From NCBI RefSeq assembly GCF_009208565.1, contig NZ_WFLK01000010.1:1-64000 (forward strand): a stretch of DNA of 64,000 bases, written 5' to 3'. The notes under the pieces are model-generated. The model was not told the origin of the DNA. It made no database searches and saw nothing but the letters and a program-made list of their open reading frames with translations. Source of the DNA: Janthinobacterium aquaticum (lineage in GTDB: Bacteria > Pseudomonadota > Gammaproteobacteria > Burkholderiales > Burkholderiaceae_D). The translations under genes and the position numbers were made by a program. The first letter of the stretch is position 1; every line of letters starts with the position of its first letter. Positions 8,532 through 17,284 of this stretch are shown piece by piece.

Positions 8532-9584
8532 ATGAAAAAAGTCCTTATCCTTGGCGTTAACGGTTTTATCGGCCACCACCTGTCCAAGCGCATCCTCGAG
8601 ACCACCGACTGGCACGTCTACGGCATGGATATGAATACGGATCGCATCACCGATCTGCTGGACAATCCCGACTACAAGTCGCGCATGCACTTCTTTGAAG
8701 GCGACATCACCATTAACAAGGAATGGGTCGAATACCACGTCAAGAAGTGCGACGTGATCCTGCCGCTGGTGGCCATCGCCACGCCGTCGACCTACGTCAA
8801 GCAGCCGCTGCGCGTGTTCGAACTGGACTTCGAAGCCAACCTGCCGATCGTGCGCTCGGCCGCCAAGTACGGCAAGCATCTGGTGTTCCCGTCGACCTCG
8901 GAAGTGTATGGCATGTGCCACGACGCCGAATTCGATCCGGAAAACTCGGAACTGATCTGCGGCCCGATCAACAAGCCGCGCTGGATCTATTCGAACGCCA
9001 AGCAACTGATGGACCGCGTGATCTGGGGCTACGGCATGGAAGGCCTGAACTTCACGCTGTTCCGCCCGTTCAACTGGATCGGCGCCGGCCTCGATTCGAT
9101 CCATACGCCAAAAGAAGGTTCCTCGCGCGTGGTCACGCAGTTCTTCGGCCATATCGTGCGCGGCGAGAACATTTCGCTGGTCGACGGCGGCGCACAGAAA
9201 CGCGCGTTCACGTATATCGACGACGGCATCGACGCGCTGATGCGCATTATCGCCAACAAGAACGGTGTCGCCAGCGGCAAGATCTACAATATCGGCAACC
9301 CGGTCAATAACTACTCGATCCGCGACCTGGCTGGCATGATGCTGGAACTGGCTGCCGAATATCCGGAATACGCCGATGGCGCCAAGCGTGTGAGCATTGT
9401 CGAAACGAGCTCGGGCGCTTATTATGGCGCCGGTTACCAGGACGTGCAGAACCGTGTACCAAAAATCACCAATACCTGCGAAGAACTGGAATGGGCGCCG
9501 ACCACCACCATGGCCGACTCCCTGCGCAATATCTTTGATGCCTACCGCAGCCAGGTGGCACAAGCCCAAGCTTTGATGGATTAA
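8532..9584 (+). CDS. UDP-glucuronate 4-dehydrogenase/decarboxylase (stand-alone ArnA C-terminal half)
   Basis: Short-chain dehydrogenase-type enzyme of 350 residues that oxidatively decarboxylates UDP-glucuronate to UDP-L-Ara4O, the first committed step to L-Ara4N. Seen: the NAD-binding GVNGFIGHHL at 8-17, the PSTSEVYG segment at 120-127 carrying the ArnA Thr/Ser/Glu catalytic residues, Y153 and K157 in YSNAKQLMDRVIW, and the late YGAGYQDVQNR motif specific to the ArnA-type decarboxylase. E. coli carries this activity fused to the formyltransferase. The gene sits between the formyltransferase and arnD-type genes with short spacings. Confidence 0.93.
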   Translation: MKKVLILGVNGFIGHHLSKRILETTDWHVYGMDMNTDRITDLLDNPDYKSRMHFFEGDITINKEWVEYHVKKCDVILPLVAIATPSTYVKQPLRVFELDFEANLPIVRSAAKYGKHLVFPSTSEVYGMCHDAEFDPENSELICGPINKPRWIYSNAKQLMDRVIWGYGMEGLNFTLFRPFNWIGAGLDSIHTPKEGSSRVVTQFFGHIVRGENISLVDGGAQKRAFTYIDDGIDALMRIIANKNGVASGKIYNIGNPVNNYSIRDLAGMMLELAAEYPEYADGAKRVSIVETSSGAYYGAGYQDVQNRVPKITNTCEELEWAPTTTMADSLRNIFDAYRSQVAQAQALMD

Positions 9585-9585
9585 A

Positions 9586-10542
9586 TTGAGCAAGCCACTA
9601 CTGACACTGAAAATCGACGTCGATACCTATCGCGGCACTCGCGAAGGTATGGGCAACCTGGTGCGCATCCTGACGGCGCACCAGGCCAACGCCACCTTTC
9701 TGTTCTCGCTGGGCCCCGATCATACGGGCTGGGCATTACGGCGCGCCTTGCGTCCCGGTTTTTTCAGCAAGGTTTCGCGCACGTCGGTAGTGGAGCATTA
9801 CGGCCTGAAAACGCTGATGTACGGCACCCTGCTGCCGGGGCCGGACATCGGCCAGCGCTGCGCGCCAGAGCTGCGCGCTGTACGCGACGCCGGCTTCGAA
9901 TGCGGCATCCACACCTGGGACCATACCCTCTGGCAAGACAACGTTGCCCGCCGCAATACCGCCTGGACCATCAAGATGATGCGCAAGGCGGCAGCGCGCT
10001 ATACGCAGATTTTCGGCGCGGCGCCCCACACGCACGGCGCGGCCGGCTGGCAGATGAATGTCAGCGCGTTTGTCGAGCACGATGAAGTCGGCTACCGCTA
10101 CGCTTCGGACGGGCGCGCCATGCTCGATGAGCGCGGCGCCATGGTCACGGCGTCCAACGGTCCGCACCGTGTGCGTAATGGAAACACCATCCTGCAATGC
10201 GTGCAACTGCCCACCACCCTGCCCACATTGGACGAATTGCTCGGCTGCGAGATCGATGGCAAAATGCTCACAACCGAAAACATTGCCGAGCATATCCTGT
10301 CCCTGACGGCGGAAAACCGGCGCGACCATGTTTATACTTTGCACGCAGAACTTGAAGGACAGAAACTTGCCCCCATCTTCGAGCAGTTATTGAAAGGCTG
10401 GCAAGCCCAAGGCTACCAGCTTGCTTCGATGGCCGAGTATTACGACAAGATCAAGGAGCTTGATCTGCCCGTCTGCCCGATTACCTGGGACGAACTGCCA
10501 GGCCGGTCGGGACGCCTGATCGTGCAGGGCAAAGCTGCCTGA
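9586..10542 (+). CDS. arnD: ArnD-type polysaccharide deacetylase
   Basis: NodB-homology (CE4) deformylase of 318 residues that removes the formyl group from undecaprenyl-phospho-L-Ara4FN. Seen: the metal-binding DVD pair near the N-terminus (LKIDVDTYRGTREGM, D11 and D13), the second metal motif GIHTWDHTLWQD, HGAAGWQMN, and a C-terminal YTLHAELEG segment. The start appears to be TTG at 9586, one base after the preceding stop codon (TAA, 9582-9584); the conserved N-terminus leaves no room for a later ATG. It is the last arn-type gene. No ArnE/ArnF small flippase genes are seen in the window. Confidence 0.9.
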   Translation: MSKPLLTLKIDVDTYRGTREGMGNLVRILTAHQANATFLFSLGPDHTGWALRRALRPGFFSKVSRTSVVEHYGLKTLMYGTLLPGPDIGQRCAPELRAVRDAGFECGIHTWDHTLWQDNVARRNTAWTIKMMRKAAARYTQIFGAAPHTHGAAGWQMNVSAFVEHDEVGYRYASDGRAMLDERGAMVTASNGPHRVRNGNTILQCVQLPTTLPTLDELLGCEIDGKMLTTENIAEHILSLTAENRRDHVYTLHAELEGQKLAPIFEQLLKGWQAQGYQLASMAEYYDKIKELDLPVCPITWDELPGRSGRLIVQGKAA

Positions 10543-10615
10543 ACCCTGTATTGTGGTAACTGGATGCGTTGCCAGTTTAAAACAGCGCTGATGATGACCG
10601 TTCAGGAGAGCACCT

Positions 10616-11086
10616 GTGGCTGATAGCCCATCCCTCGTTAGCATAGCCGACTTCCAGGCCGCCATGACCAGCGGCAAAACCTTCCAGCTGCTGGGCCGCC
10701 CGGCCAAGGCCACGGTGCTGTTTTTCTACCCGAAAGACAATACCCCAGGCTGCACCACTGAAAACATGGCGTTTCGTGACGCCTATGAAAAATTCCAGGC
10801 AGCCGGCGTGGAAATCTACGGCATCAGCCGCGATTCGCTGCGCTCGCATGAAAGCTTCAAGGCCAAGCTCGAGCTGCCGTTCGAGCTCATTTCCGATCCG
10901 GAAGAAAAAGTCTGCCTGCTGTTTAATGTCATGAAGATGAAACAGATGTATGGCAAGACCGTGCGCGGGGTTGAGCGCAGTACGTTTGTGATTGACGCTG
11001 ATGGCAAATTGGTGAAAGAATGGCGTGGCGTGAAGGTCGCAACTCACGTGGAAGAAGTGCTGGAATTTGTAGCGCGTCTGAACTGA
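10616..11086 (+). CDS. bcp: thioredoxin-dependent peroxiredoxin (Bcp/PrxQ)
   Basis: AhpC/TSA-family peroxiredoxin, 156 residues, reducing hydroperoxides with thioredoxin in the cytoplasm. Seen: the active-site motif FFYPKDNTPGCTTEN with peroxidatic C46, the downstream FRDAYEKFQAAGVEIYGIS region, and the catalytic-fold arginine in VERSTFVID. The cysteine five residues after the peroxidatic one in E. coli Bcp is absent (M here), so resolution probably uses another cysteine or follows a 1-Cys mechanism. The start is GTG at 10616, preceded by a GGAGA-type ribosome-binding site about 8 bp upstream. It stands 73 bp after the arn cluster and may or may not share its transcript. Confidence 0.92.
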   Translation: MADSPSLVSIADFQAAMTSGKTFQLLGRPAKATVLFFYPKDNTPGCTTENMAFRDAYEKFQAAGVEIYGISRDSLRSHESFKAKLELPFELISDPEEKVCLLFNVMKMKQMYGKTVRGVERSTFVIDADGKLVKEWRGVKVATHVEEVLEFVARLN

Positions 11087-11355
11087 TGCGCGTAGCCAGG
11101 CTCCAGCAGGCGTCGTTCAACCCGTTGTCCAGTTCATAGTGCACAGTGCCATTTTGAGTCTACGCAGCACACCCACCTCCTCCGCCAGACGGGCTTACCG
11201 CCCGTCAACGGCACACTTACCCGGCTTCGCAGCCGGCCAAACGGCAGTTTTGTTATTCTGTCTTAGCGTTATTCCCGCATCGACCCCATGTTGCGCTGCC
11301 GAATGCCGGCCGCCCGTGGGCGATTCATTCCAGAAATTTTTTGATTGAGATCCTG

Positions 11356-13155
11356 ATGCCACTGCCAAAAATGCCCAGCAAGCCAGCAACTATTCTGGCT
11401 ACCCAAGATTACCCTACCGGCGCCACGCCGCTGGTCGCGAAAAACGCGCCGCCCAAGCCGGTAGCAGCACCGATTATTGAAGCGGCGATCGCCGAAGTGA
11501 GCAATCCGGTACGCAATGCCGCCACCAAAATCAAGCAAGTTGCCGCCCAGATGGTGGCCAAAGCAGCCGAAGTGCTGGAACCGGCGCCGGTAGCGCCGGT
11601 AGCAAGCACCGCCCCGGCAGCACCGGTGGCAAAAGCCAAGCCGGCCGCCAAGGCCAAGGCAAAACAGGCCGAAGCGCCGCATCCAGCCAAGCACAAGCCG
11701 GTTGAAGTCCAGCTCAAATCGTCGACAAGCCGCGCCGCCGACCAGCGTGGCGTCACCAAGCTGTTCGTGCTCGACACCAACGTGCTGATGCACGATCCAT
11801 CGTCGCTGTTCCGCTTTGAAGAGCACGATGTGTATCTGCCGATGATGACATTGGAAGAACTCGACAACCACAAGAAGGGCATGACCGAAGTGGCGCGCAA
11901 TGCACGCCAGGTCTCGCGCACGCTTGACGCCCTGATCAGCAATACCGACGACGACGCTATCGAGCAAGGCATTGCGCTGTCCAAACTGGGCAACAAGGAC
12001 GCCAAGGGTCGCCTGTTCTTCCAGACCCGCTTGCAAAACGCCGACCTGCCGGCCGGCCTGCCAGTGGGCAAGGCCGACAACCAGATCCTGGCCGTGGTGC
12101 GCTCGCTGGAAGCGGAACAGGCGGGCCGCGCCGTGGTGCTGGTGTCGAAAGACATCAATATGCGCATCAAGGCGCGCGCTTTGGGCCTGCCGGCCGAAGA
12201 CTATTTCAACGACCATGTGCTGGAAGACACCGACCTGCTCTATTCGGGCATCGTGCAACTGCCAGACGACTTTTGGACCAAACACGGCAAGGACATGGAG
12301 TCGTGGCAGGAAAACAAGAACGGCACCAGCGCTACCTTCTACCGCGTGACCGGCCCGTTCATCCCGTCGCTGCTGGTCAACCAGTTCGTCTACCTGGAGC
12401 CGAACAACGGCGAAGCGTCGTTCTACGGCCAGGTCAAGCAGATCAACGGCAAGACGGCCGTGCTGCAAACGCTGCGCGACTTCAGCCACAACAAGAACAA
12501 TGTGTGGGGCGTGACGGCGCGCAACCGCGAGCAGAACTTTGCGCTGAACCTCTTGATGAATCCGGAGTGCGACTTCGTCACCCTGCTGGGCCAGGCCGGT
12601 ACCGGCAAGACCCTGCTGGCGCTGGCCGCCGGCCTGGCGCAGGTGCTGGAAACCAAGCTGTACAACGAAATCATCGTTACCCGCGTCACCGTGCCAGTGG
12701 GCGAAGACATCGGTTTCCTGCCGGGTACGGAAGAAGAAAAAATGTCGCCATGGATGGGTGCCTTTGACGACAACCTCGAAGTGCTCAACAAGTCCGATTC
12801 GGACGGAGGCGAATGGGGCCGTGCGGCAACCCAGGACCTGATCCGTTCGCGCATCAAGATCAAGTCGCTCAACTTCATGCGCGGACGCACGTTTGTCAAC
12901 AAGTTCCTGATCATCGACGAAGCGCAGAATCTGACGCCGAAACAGGTCAAGACGCTGGTCACGCGCGCCGGCCCCGGCACCAAGATCCTGTGCCTGGGCA
13001 ATATCGCACAGATCGACACGCCGTACCTGACCGAAGGCTCCAGCGGCCTGACCTACGTGGTCGACCGCTTCAAGGGCTGGGCCCACAGCGGCCACGTCAC
13101 CCTGGCGCGCGGCGAGCGTTCGCGCCTGGCAGACCACGCCAGCGACGTACTGTAA
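11356..13155 (+). CDS. PhoH-family ATPase with N-terminal PIN domain
   Basis: About 599 residues: a low-complexity Ala/Pro/Lys-rich N-terminus (to about 130), a PIN nuclease domain beginning LFVLDTNVLMHDPSSLF (D140) with the acidic MTLEELDNHKKG, and a C-terminal PhoH P-loop ATPase with Walker A GQAGTGKTLL near residue 415 and Walker B FLIIDEAQNLTPKQVKTL. PIN-PhoH (PhoH2-type) proteins are RNA helicase/RNase enzymes in the studied cases. An in-frame TTG at 11341 is an alternative start; the ATG at 11356 has a GAG element a few bases upstream. The Ala/Pro/Lys extension is much longer than in most family members. A strong terminator follows. Confidence 0.9.
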   Translation: MPLPKMPSKPATILATQDYPTGATPLVAKNAPPKPVAAPIIEAAIAEVSNPVRNAATKIKQVAAQMVAKAAEVLEPAPVAPVASTAPAAPVAKAKPAAKAKAKQAEAPHPAKHKPVEVQLKSSTSRAADQRGVTKLFVLDTNVLMHDPSSLFRFEEHDVYLPMMTLEELDNHKKGMTEVARNARQVSRTLDALISNTDDDAIEQGIALSKLGNKDAKGRLFFQTRLQNADLPAGLPVGKADNQILAVVRSLEAEQAGRAVVLVSKDINMRIKARALGLPAEDYFNDHVLEDTDLLYSGIVQLPDDFWTKHGKDMESWQENKNGTSATFYRVTGPFIPSLLVNQFVYLEPNNGEASFYGQVKQINGKTAVLQTLRDFSHNKNNVWGVTARNREQNFALNLLMNPECDFVTLLGQAGTGKTLLALAAGLAQVLETKLYNEIIVTRVTVPVGEDIGFLPGTEEEKMSPWMGAFDDNLEVLNKSDSDGGEWGRAATQDLIRSRIKIKSLNFMRGRTFVNKFLIIDEAQNLTPKQVKTLVTRAGPGTKILCLGNIAQIDTPYLTEGSSGLTYVVDRFKGWAHSGHVTLARGERSRLADHASDVL

Positions 13156-13190
13156 GTTTTAGCGGGCAGCACCGAGCTGCCCCGATATCG

Positions 13191-13228
13191 AAAGCCCCGT
13201 CTGCAGTCATGCAGGCGGGGCTTTTTTC
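13191..13228 (+). terminator. rho-independent terminator after the phoH-type gene
   Basis: A GC-rich inverted repeat (AAAGCCCCG ... CGGGGCTTT, with the inner arms TGCA/TGCA extending the stem) is followed directly by a run of T. It begins 36 bp after the phoH-type stop codon. Confidence 0.9.
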
Positions 13229-13301
13229 TTGCGCAGCCAACTGTGAGATGGGGTTGCGATGCCATATGCTTTAATGACATTTTTCCTTACTGATATTGTT
13301 G

Positions 13302-13991
13302 ATGCCGACCATCATTTACTGGCTGCTGGCCACTGCACTGTTCATGCTGCTGCATGTTTCCATTATGGCGCTGTGCGCCACCATGCTGGGCATTGGCATA
13401 CGCAGCCTGCGCTACGGCATCGGCCCGACTTTACTCACCATCGGCAAGGTCGACATCGGTTTGCTGCCGTTTGCCGGCAATGTAGTGCTGAAAGATACGC
13501 GCGAACAGCAGGTGTTCGAGGACGATCCGGGGCGCGACTTCTACAACGAGCAGCCGCTGTGGAAGCAGATTGCCGTCCCCGCCAGCGGCGTAGCGGTATT
13601 GCTGGCACTGACGCCCGGCGTACTGGGCACACAAGGGGTACCAGGATGGCAGGCGTTCACCTCGGCTTTTGCTCAGATTTTTCAAGGCGCACTGGCGCCG
13701 CTCGGCACCGCCCAGCAACTGCTGGCCGACGGTGAGGTGTTTGCCCGTTCGCACGATTTCGTCGCCGTGTTTGCGCTGGTGGCGCTCAAGCTGTGCGCGC
13801 TGAACCTGCTGCCTTTTGGCGGCATGAATGGCGGCCAGATCATGCTGGCGCTGGCGCGTGGCGGCAAGCCCTACGCAGCATGGGAAGAAAAGGCGGCGCA
13901 ATGGCTGCTGCTGCCCGGCCTCGCCATTGTGCTGTCGTGGCTGCTTGCACTGGGCTGGTACTGCTGGAGCACCATCGGCGCACAATCATGA
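13302..13991 (+). CDS. site-2-protease-like (M50) membrane protein lacking the catalytic motif
   Basis: A 229-residue polytopic membrane protein whose fold pattern resembles M50 metalloproteases. The first helix reads LLHVSIMALCATMLGIGI and is followed by a YGIGPTLLTIG segment, in register with the HExxH-helix and FSIGFGP segment of site-2 proteases. Near the C-terminus ALNLLPFGGMNGGQIML aligns with the NLLPxxxLDGG motif. The zinc-binding HExxH is replaced by HVSIM and the third ligand Asp of LDG by Asn, so it is probably not a protease. The start is the ATG at 13302; in-frame TTG codons precede it. The stop overlaps the next start by 4 bp (ATGA), indicating coupling with the TPM protein gene. 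Confidence 0.7.
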   Translation: MPTIIYWLLATALFMLLHVSIMALCATMLGIGIRSLRYGIGPTLLTIGKVDIGLLPFAGNVVLKDTREQQVFEDDPGRDFYNEQPLWKQIAVPASGVAVLLALTPGVLGTQGVPGWQAFTSAFAQIFQGALAPLGTAQQLLADGEVFARSHDFVAVFALVALKLCALNLLPFGGMNGGQIMLALARGGKPYAAWEEKAAQWLLLPGLAIVLSWLLALGWYCWSTIGAQS

Positions 13992-15007
13992 GGCAGACAA
14001 CTTTGCGCCGCAGCCTGTGGCTCTGCACACTGTATTGCCTGCTGTGCCTGTTCTGTCCGGACGCGGCTGTCGCAAAGGCAGCGCCAGCGCTGCCAGTCCT
14101 GCAAGCGCATATGAACGACTATGCCCATGTGCTGCCTGCGCGCGGCACGGCCATCGAAGCCCAGCTCAAAGCGTTCGAGGCACAGACCGGGCATCAGGTG
14201 TATGTGCTGACTGTCGACAGCCTCGGCGACGAGCCGTCAATCGAAGCGTACGCGCTGGCAGTATTCGAACACTGGCAACCTGGCCGCAAGGGCCGCGATG
14301 ACGGCGCCCTGCTGGTCGTTGCCACCGGCGAGCGCAAGATGCGCATTGAAAGCGGCTATGGGCTCGAAGACAGGCTGACCGACCTGGAAAGCGCGCGCAT
14401 CATACGAGAGGTGATGGCGCCGCGCTTCCAGCAGGGCGATATGGAAGGCGGTGTCGCCGATGGCGTCAATGCCATGCTGACGGTGATTGCAGGCAAGGCG
14501 CCCGCCAGCGAGCCGGCCAGCGCCAGCCAGGGTTCTGCCGGCAAGCCGGAAAACCCCGGCGCAAAATGGGTGGTGCTGGGCCTGGCGGGCTTTTTCCTGC
14601 TGTTTGGCTTGGGCATGCTGCTGTTTGCCGGAGTGTTTGGCCTGCTGGCCAGCGTGGCCGTGGCCGCTGGCGTGGTGATGGCCACATCGGGCGACTGGCG
14701 CGGGTGGTTGGGTGCGGTTGCTCTGGTGCTGGTCTGGCTGTGGCTGCGCTGGCGCCTGGTGGCCGCCAACGTACGCAAATACCATTTGCCCAAGGCGCGC
14801 AGCAAAACGCTGGCCTGGCTCAAGGTGCTGCTGTTTTCGATCGGATTTGCGCGCGGCGGGCCGCAGCGCAAGCGCAAAGGCGGCAACCGTGACCGCGATG
14901 ACAGCAGCAGCGGCAGCAACAATGGAAGCAGCGACAGCAGCGATTCCAATAGCAGCACCAGCGGTGGTGGCCGTTCGGGCGGAGGTGGCGCCTCTGGCTC
15001 CTGGTAA
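13988..15007 (+). CDS. TPM-domain (YgcG-type) membrane protein
   Basis: 339 residues. A signal peptide (about 1-33, ending AVAKA) precedes a TPM domain with the family signature FEAQTGHQVYVLTVDSLG and EHWQPGRKGRDDGALLVVA, then GYGLEDRLTDLES and a GDMEGGV segment. After an Ala/Ser linker come two to three transmembrane helices (about 195-255) and a cytoplasmic basic stretch ending in a Ser/Gly-rich tail. TPM domains face the periplasm; their function is poorly known, with proposed roles in membrane protein quality control. Coupling to the protease-like gene just upstream is consistent with a membrane-protein-handling pair (inference). Confidence 0.85.
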   Translation: MRQTTLRRSLWLCTLYCLLCLFCPDAAVAKAAPALPVLQAHMNDYAHVLPARGTAIEAQLKAFEAQTGHQVYVLTVDSLGDEPSIEAYALAVFEHWQPGRKGRDDGALLVVATGERKMRIESGYGLEDRLTDLESARIIREVMAPRFQQGDMEGGVADGVNAMLTVIAGKAPASEPASASQGSAGKPENPGAKWVVLGLAGFFLLFGLGMLLFAGVFGLLASVAVAAGVVMATSGDWRGWLGAVALVLVWLWLRWRLVAANVRKYHLPKARSKTLAWLKVLLFSIGFARGGPQRKRKGGNRDRDDSSSGSNNGSSDSSDSNSSTSGGGRSGGGGASGSW

Positions 15008-15018
15008 GCCGGGGTTTT

Positions 15019-15056
15019 GCCTGGCCTGAACCGCTGTTGAGCAGTCCAGGCCAGGC
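15019..15056. terminator. possible bidirectional terminator hairpin
   Basis: A perfect 10-bp inverted repeat (GCCTGGCCTG at 15019-15028 and its complement at 15047-15056, 18-base loop) lies between two convergent genes. Neither side has a strong T-run, so a rho-independent function is uncertain. Confidence 0.4.
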
Positions 15057-15071
15057 CGCACTTCATGCAGG

Positions 15072-16439
15072 TCAGCCCACCAGCACCAGCTTGCGGTTGA
15101 CGAACTCCATAATGCCGAGGTCTGACAGCTCACGGCCATAGCCAGAGTTTTTCACGCCGCCAAATGGCAGGTCCGGTGCGGTCACCGCTGGCGAGTTGAT
15201 AAACACCATGCCGGTCTCAATCTGGCTGGCCAGCTTCTTGCCGCGCGCGACGTCTGCGGTGATGATGGTGCCGCCCAGGCCGAATGGCGAATCATTGGCC
15301 AGCGTGATGGCTTCGTTCTCGTCCTTGACGCGGAAAATCATCGCCACGGGCGCAAAGAACTCCTGGTAGTAGACAGGATTGTCCGGCTTGACGTCGGCCA
15401 GGATGGTCGGCTCCATGAAGTAGCCCTTGCGCTCGGCCCGCTTGCCACCGAGCAGCACCCTGGCGCCGCCTTCGACCGCCTGGCCCACTTGCTTGACGGC
15501 CAGTTCCAGCGCCGACAGGCTAGACAGCGGCGCCAGCGTGGTCGACTCCTGCATCGGGTCGCCCGGCACCAGTTTGGCCAGCTCGGCCTGGAAGCGTTCG
15601 ACAAACGTGTCGGCGATGCTTTCCTGCAAAATAAAGCGTTTGGAACCATCGCATACCTGGCCCGAATTCTGGATACGGCCAATCACGGCCAGCTTTACGG
15701 CCAGGTCCATATCGGCGTCGTCCAGCACGATAAAGGCGTCGCTGCCGCCCAGCTCCATGGTGGTTTTCTTGAGGGACTTGCCCGCTGAAGCAGCCACGGA
15801 AGCGCCGGCGCGCTCGCTGCCGGTCAGCGCCACGCCCTGCACGCGCGGGTCGGCAATCGCGGTAGCCACTTGCTCACTGGAAATAAACACATTGGTGTAC
15901 GCGCCTTCGGGTGCGCCTGCGTCCAGGAACAGCTTTTCAAATGCCAGCGCGCACTGCGGCACGTTCGAGGCGTGCTTGACCACCAGCGTATTGCCGGCCA
16001 TCAGGTTCGGGCCGGCCACGCGCGCCAGCTGGTAGTACGGAAAGTTCCATGGCTCGACGCAGAAGATCACGCCCAGCGGTGCGATTTCCACACTGGCCTC
16101 GCCGCGTTTGACGTCGAGTTTTTTCGGTGCCAGGAACTGTTCGGCATGGTCTGCGTAGTAGTCGAGAATCTTGACGCATAGCGACACTTCCTGCTGCGCT
16201 TCCTTGAACAGCTTGCCCATTTCCAGCGTAATCAGCCTGGCGAAATCATCGCGCTGCTCCTTGAGCAGGGCGGCTGCCTTTTTGACGATGGTCTGGCGCT
16301 CGGCAAAACTGCGCTGGCGCCAGTCCTGCTGGAACAGCCTGTGCGCGGTATCGAGCACTTTGTCGAGCTGCGCATCGCTGTGCGCATCAAAGGTTTTGAC
16401 GACTTCTTCGTTGTAGGGATTGGTAGTCTTGTAGCTCAT
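15072..16439 (-). CDS. gabD: NAD(P)-dependent succinate-semialdehyde dehydrogenase-type aldehyde dehydrogenase
   Basis: ALDH-superfamily enzyme of 455 residues oxidising an aldehyde, best fit succinate semialdehyde, to the acid. Seen: the NAD-binding PWNFPYYQLARVAGP, the catalytic glutamate in TTMELGGSDAFIVLDDADMD, and the catalytic cysteine in IQNSGQVCDGSKRF. The C-terminus carries PFGGVKNSGYGREL, common in SSDHs. No GABA transaminase or transporter gene is adjacent, so the physiological substrate is inferred from family likeness only. It is convergent with the TPM gene and appears to be a single-gene unit. Confidence 0.85.
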   Translation of the reverse strand: MSYKTTNPYNEEVVKTFDAHSDAQLDKVLDTAHRLFQQDWRQRSFAERQTIVKKAAALLKEQRDDFARLITLEMGKLFKEAQQEVSLCVKILDYYADHAEQFLAPKKLDVKRGEASVEIAPLGVIFCVEPWNFPYYQLARVAGPNLMAGNTLVVKHASNVPQCALAFEKLFLDAGAPEGAYTNVFISSEQVATAIADPRVQGVALTGSERAGASVAASAGKSLKKTTMELGGSDAFIVLDDADMDLAVKLAVIGRIQNSGQVCDGSKRFILQESIADTFVERFQAELAKLVPGDPMQESTTLAPLSSLSALELAVKQVGQAVEGGARVLLGGKRAERKGYFMEPTILADVKPDNPVYYQEFFAPVAMIFRVKDENEAITLANDSPFGLGGTIITADVARGKKLASQIETGMVFINSPAVTAPDLPFGGVKNSGYGRELSDLGIMEFVNRKLVLVG

Positions 16440-16645
16440 GTACGATCCTTTTCAAAGTGCTACGGTAGCCTTTCCCGGCATGGGAAAGCCAGCGTAGGGC
16501 AATCAGTATGCTGCGTGGCAGCGAACGCAACCGTGCGGGGACGTACATACTCCCAGGCATCACCGGCAGAGATTTTCTTCAAAGAGCAAGAGTTGGGGTA
16601 AAGTGGTGTCCCGAACACAAGGCGGCGATACGCTGCCGCAGATCG

Positions 16646-17071
16646 ATGAACGCATTGAGTCCTGGCAAACAACGCTCACTGATGGCCCGTCTCGCGCTGG
16701 GCGCCATCGTCCTGTATCAGCGCTACCTGTCGCCGGTAAAAGGCTTTTCCTGCGCGTATCGCGTCTTGACCGGCCGCGACAGCTGCTCGGCTTACGGCTA
16801 TCGCGTGATTGCACGCCATGGCCTGCGGCGCGGGACCAGCCTGCTGCAGCGGCGCCTTCAGGCCTGTGGCGAACAGCATCAATTGCATCTGGCGCGAGAG
16901 CAGGCTCCACGGCGCATGACAGCCCGGCACCGCGCCCAGGCTGGCGACTGTGCCTGCGACCTGCCGTGCGATTTGCCTGGCGCCGACTGCCTCAGCAACG
17001 CCTGCGATGCAAGCGACGTACTGGAATGCTGCGACTGGCCGGCACGCAAGAAGAAAAACGGTCAAAGCTGA
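16646..17071 (+). CDS. YidD-like membrane protein insertion efficiency factor with Cys-rich tail
   Basis: 141 residues. The N-terminal part has a hydrophobic amphipathic segment and the YidD core LYQRYLSPVKGFSCAYRV followed by SCSAYGYRVIARHGLRRG, matching the family pattern LYQRYISPxxGxxCRFxPTCSxYAxEAIxxHG. An insertion separates the two conserved cysteine positions. YidD normally helps YidC/Sec insert inner-membrane proteins. The C-terminal 40 residues hold a cluster of cysteines (CACDLPCDLPGADC and CC near the end) not usual for YidD, so metal binding or membrane anchoring is possible. An alternative start is the Met at 16682. rnpA and yidC, the usual YidD neighbours, are not present here. 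Confidence 0.7.
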   Translation: MNALSPGKQRSLMARLALGAIVLYQRYLSPVKGFSCAYRVLTGRDSCSAYGYRVIARHGLRRGTSLLQRRLQACGEQHQLHLAREQAPRRMTARHRAQAGDCACDLPCDLPGADCLSNACDASDVLECCDWPARKKKNGQS

Positions 17072-17284
17072 AACCGCTAATTTAAATCACAAATAAAATA
17101 TACATTCATAAAGTGAATAACGGGCATCGACAATATGAATTGGCCGGCGGCACCAGCGCCGCCTATACTGCTGCCCTCTTCCCACCACGGTCTGTCATGT
17201 CCATTCACCCTGGCGCGCTACCCCACCGCGCTTGCAACACCCTGGCTTCCCGCAACACCATCGAGTCACCTACTGGAGAGCGCC

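Noticed and set aside
8509..8532. Frameshift that would break a fused ArnA
   Set aside because: Both halves start and stop at family-typical borders and the second has its own ATG with upstream purine-rich sequence, so a genuine split is more likely.
11188..11206. Hairpin GACGGGC/GCCCGTC after bcp as terminator
   Set aside because: Stem is short and no T-run follows, so no terminator was called.
11139..11348. 69-residue open frame between bcp and the phoH-type gene
   Set aside because: No ribosome-binding site, no homology sign and mostly low-complexity codons; treated as intergenic.
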